A stretch of DNA of 64,000 bases, taken from positions 248,001 through 312,000 of the forward strand of contig NZ_BMVV01000006.1 of NCBI RefSeq assembly GCF_014650895.1, read 5' to 3'. Below the pieces are notes generated by a model. It made no database searches. It worked only from the letters and a program-made list of their open reading frames with translations, and was not told the origin of the DNA. Numbering within the stretch: position 1 is the stretch's first letter; every line of letters begins with the position of its first letter. This DNA is from Streptomyces omiyaensis. Its GTDB lineage: Bacteria > Actinomycetota > Actinomycetes > Streptomycetales > Streptomycetaceae. Positions 61,758 through 64,000 of this stretch are shown piece by piece. Made by a program: the position numbers and the translations under genes.

Positions 61758-62897
61758 ATGACGAGCATCGGTGGTGCAGGCACGTCCGGAATGGTCGACT
61801 GGAACCTCGCGGTCGCGACCGCGACCAGGCTGGTCCGCCCCGGCCCCGACGTCGGCCGCGACGAGGCCCGCGCCGTCGTCGCCGAACTCCGCCGGCACGC
61901 CAAGGCCGCCGAGGAACACGTCCGCGCCTACACCCGGATGCTCCCCGACGACGCCCGGCCGCACGACACGCCCGTCCTCGTCGTCGACCGCACCGGCTGG
62001 ATCAAGGCCAACGTCGCCGGCTTCCGCGAACTCCTCACCCCGCTCCTCGGCAAGATGCAGGACCGCCGCGCCACCGCCCCCGGAGGCACCGTCCTCGGCG
62101 CCGTCGGCGGCAAGGTCACCGGCGTCGAGCTCGGCATGCTGCTCTCCTTCCTGGCCTCCCGGATCCTCGGCCAGTACGAGACCTTCGCCCCCGTCGCCCG
62201 TGACCTCCCCGGCGCCCCCGAAGGCGGCGGACGGCTCCTCCTCGTCGCCCCCAACATCGTCCACGTCGAGCGCGAACTGGGCGTCTCCCCGCACGACTTC
62301 CGCCTCTGGGTCTGCCTCCACGAGGAGACCCACCGCACCCAGTTCACCGCCGTCCCCTGGCTCCGCGACCACCTCCAGGGCGAGATCCAGTCATTCCTCG
62401 CCGCCACCGAGGTCGACCCCGGCACCTTCGTGGAACGCCTCCGCGAAGCCGCCCAGACCCTCGCCGGCGGCCGCCCCGAGGCCGAGGAGGGCGACCCCGC
62501 CCCCTCCCTCGTCGAACTCGTCCAGACCGCCGAACAGCGCGAGATCCTCGGCCGCCTCACCGCCGTCATGTCCCTCCTCGAAGGCCACGCCGACTACGTC
62601 ATGGACGGCGTCGGCCCCCAGGTCGTCCCCTCCGTCGCCGAGATCCGCGAGAAGTTCCAGCAGCGCCGCGCCCGCGGCGCCTCCCGCCTCGACCTCGCGC
62701 TGCGCAAGCTCCTCGGCCTCGACGCCAAGCTCCGCCAGTACCGCGACGGCGAGCGCTTCGTCCGGGCCGTCGTCGACGAGGTCGGCATGGACGGCTTCAA
62801 CCGCGTCTGGACCTCCCCCAACACCCTCCCCACCAAGAGCGAGATCGCCGCCCCCGCGGACTGGATCGCGCGCGTGCACCGCCGGGACGACTCCTGA
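61758..62897 (+). CDS. Zinc-dependent metalloprotease, DUF2342 family
   Basis: 379 residues from ATG 61758. HEETH (about residue 195, WVCLHEETHRTQF) is the predicted zinc site, and EGHADYVMDGVG supplies the third ligand region; both are hallmarks of the actinobacterial DUF2342 'coenzyme F420 biosynthesis-associated' or zinc-dependent metalloprotease family. No signal peptide, so it is cytoplasmic. It lies upstream of tilS in the conserved dacB-metalloprotease-tilS order. Confidence 0.92.
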   Translation: MTSIGGAGTSGMVDWNLAVATATRLVRPGPDVGRDEARAVVAELRRHAKAAEEHVRAYTRMLPDDARPHDTPVLVVDRTGWIKANVAGFRELLTPLLGKMQDRRATAPGGTVLGAVGGKVTGVELGMLLSFLASRILGQYETFAPVARDLPGAPEGGGRLLLVAPNIVHVERELGVSPHDFRLWVCLHEETHRTQFTAVPWLRDHLQGEIQSFLAATEVDPGTFVERLREAAQTLAGGRPEAEEGDPAPSLVELVQTAEQREILGRLTAVMSLLEGHADYVMDGVGPQVVPSVAEIREKFQQRRARGASRLDLALRKLLGLDAKLRQYRDGERFVRAVVDEVGMDGFNRVWTSPNTLPTKSEIAAPADWIARVHRRDDS

Positions 62898-63148
62898 GGC
62901 GACGGCCGGCCGGAGGCGCGCGGCGGGGCGGGCTCCTGGGGCGGGAGCGCCGGACGACACGACGCCACCGGAAGACACCCGGCCAATCACCCATCCGAGG
63001 GACCCTGGCCGTGGGGTGAGGCGTGCAATGCTCGGGTAAGGGCTGCATTTCTGTCACCATCGACGCACTCTGAGTGACCGAACACCCCATTCCGACCGTT
63101 AAGACTCCGACCGAGGCACCCCACCCCATTCACGAAGGGCACCGAACC

Positions 63149-64000
63149 ATGGGTCCCCATCCTGCGGTCGCGGCGATACGCCTGGCGGTCCGCCGCGTAC
63201 TCCACGACGTCCTCACCGAGCACCCCACCGAACCCGCCGCCCCCCGCGACACGCACCCCCTCGTGCTCGTCGCCTGCTCCGGCGGAGCCGACTCCATGGC
63301 GCTCGCCTCCGCCCTCGCCTTCGAGGCGCGCAAGCTCCCCGTCCGCGCCGGAGGCGTCACCGTCGACCACGGCCTCCAGGACGGCTCCGCCGGCCGCGCC
63401 GACGAGGTCGCCGGCCGCATGACCTCCCTCGGCCTCGGCCCCGTCGAAGCCGTCACCGTCACCGTCGGACGCGAAGGGGGCCCCGAGGCCGCCGCCCGCG
63501 ACGCCCGCTACGCGGCCCTCGACGCCGCCGCGGAGCGCCACGGCGCCGCCGCGGTCCTCCTCGGACACACCCGGGACGACCAGGCCGAGACCGTCCTCCT
63601 CGGCCTCGCCCGCGGCTCCGGCATCCGCTCCCTCTCCGGCATGGCAGCCGTCTCCGGCGCCCGGGGCCGCTACCGCCGCCCCTTCCTCCAGCTCGACCGC
63701 CAGACGGTCCGCAAGGCCTGCATCGCCCAGGAGCTCGCCGTCTGGGACGACCCGCACAACAGCGACCCCGCCTACACCCGCTCCCGCCTCCGCCACGAAG
63801 GCCTCCCGGCCCTGGAGAAGGCGCTCGGCAAGGGCGTCGTCGAAGCCCTCGCCCGAACGGCCCAGCTCTCCCGCGACGACGCCGACGCCCTCGACACCTG
63901 GGCGGCCGACGCGGAGACCTCGGTACGCGACGAGGCCGGCGCCCTCGAATGCGCCAAGCTCTTCGGCCTGCCCCCCGCCGTGCGCCGCCGGGTCCTGCGC
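63149..64000 (+). CDS. tilS: tRNA(Ile)-lysidine synthase (3' truncated by window)
   Basis: The frame from ATG 63149 is open to the window edge, 284 codons so far. The PP-loop motif SGGADS ([12 protein letters not shown]), [26 protein letters not shown] and the RRPFL segment identify TilS, which makes lysidine at C34 of the AUA-reading tRNA-Ile. The start is preceded by GAAGGG. The 251-base gap upstream holds AT-richer, promoter-like DNA. Confidence 0.95.
   Translation, partial: MGPHPAVAAIRLAVRRVLHDVLTEHPTEPAAPRDTHPLVLVACSGGADSMALASALAFEARKLPVRAGGVTVDHGLQDGSAGRADEVAGRMTSLGLGPVEAVTVTVGREGGPEAAARDARYAALDAAAERHGAAAVLLGHTRDDQAETVLLGLARGSGIRSLSGMAAVSGARGRYRRPFLQLDRQTVRKACIAQELAVWDDPHNSDPAYTRSRLRHEGLPALEKALGKGVVEALARTAQLSRDDADALDTWAADAETSVRDEAGALECAKLFGLPPAVRRRVLR

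Noticed and set aside
1..64000. CRISPR arrays, insertion sequences or prophage genes
   Set aside because: No spaced repeat-spacer pattern, no transposase or integrase motif and no phage structural genes were found. The tandem arrays are contiguous short units without spacers.

Overview
The window is very GC-rich, densely coded chromosomal DNA from an actinomycete, almost certainly Streptomyces. Pointers are a K+-insensitive proton-pumping pyrophosphatase, a topoisomerase I with a lysine/alanine-rich tail, a giant thymidylate kinase fused to an MFS-like membrane region, a DUF397/HATPase/DUF5753-type XRE regulatory trio, two SigE-like ECF sigma factor loci and many GTG/TTG starts. Both ends are open: hppA is cut at base 1 and tilS is cut at base 64000.

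Bases 1-15300 are core genome: hppA, a small lipoprotein, a class I methyltransferase, a tiny membrane protein, topA, the MFS-tmk fusion, holB (DNA polymerase III delta'), a secreted TAP-type peptidase and tRNA-Thr(CGT) with its terminator.

Bases 15370-30917 look like an accessory biosynthetic locus beside the tRNA gene. An ATP-grasp ligase and an MFS exporter are transcribed leftward. Rightward runs a tightly coupled operon: a DUF6421-like putative metalloprotein, an active branched-chain-type aminotransferase, a BacA-like prephenate dehydratase-fold protein lacking the dehydratase motif, a second ATP-grasp ligase, an aminotransferase homologue without its PLP lysine, a 7Fe ferredoxin, a HemN-like radical SAM enzyme, a free-standing acyl/peptidyl carrier protein, an RBBP9-like hydrolase, a free-standing adenylation enzyme and a subtilase with no signal peptide. 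A convergent complete ilvE-type aminotransferase and an AcpS-type phosphopantetheinyl transferase close the locus. The inferred logic is a prephenate-derived or otherwise unusual amino acid, loaded on the carrier protein, modified by radical chemistry, ligated by ATP-grasp enzymes and exported. I do not recognise it as a named pathway.

Bases 30985-47570 hold regulatory and membrane genes: a PPOX flavoprotein, a SnoaL-type sigma factor with a small membrane protein, an ECF sigma/membrane protein pair, a PolA-like polymerase, an ABC (FtsX/ATPase) pair, a DUF2786 protein, an FUSC protein broken by a one-base frameshift, and a second ECF sigma locus in which a secreted protein and a membrane-tethered protein share the same extracellular domain. 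The DUF397/HATPase/XRE trio lies at 46563-48783, with an identical palindromic site at two of its promoters.

Bases 48877-64000 return to mostly core functions: aldehyde dehydrogenase, DinB-like protein, lipoprotein, glutamate decarboxylase, ClC channel, YbjQ protein, a DedA protein with a long Gly/Tyr/Gln repeat tail, a ThrE-like exporter, inorganic pyrophosphatase, a D-Ala-D-Ala carboxypeptidase, a DUF2342 metalloprotease and tilS. Several intergenic gaps are filled by unrelated short tandem repeats.
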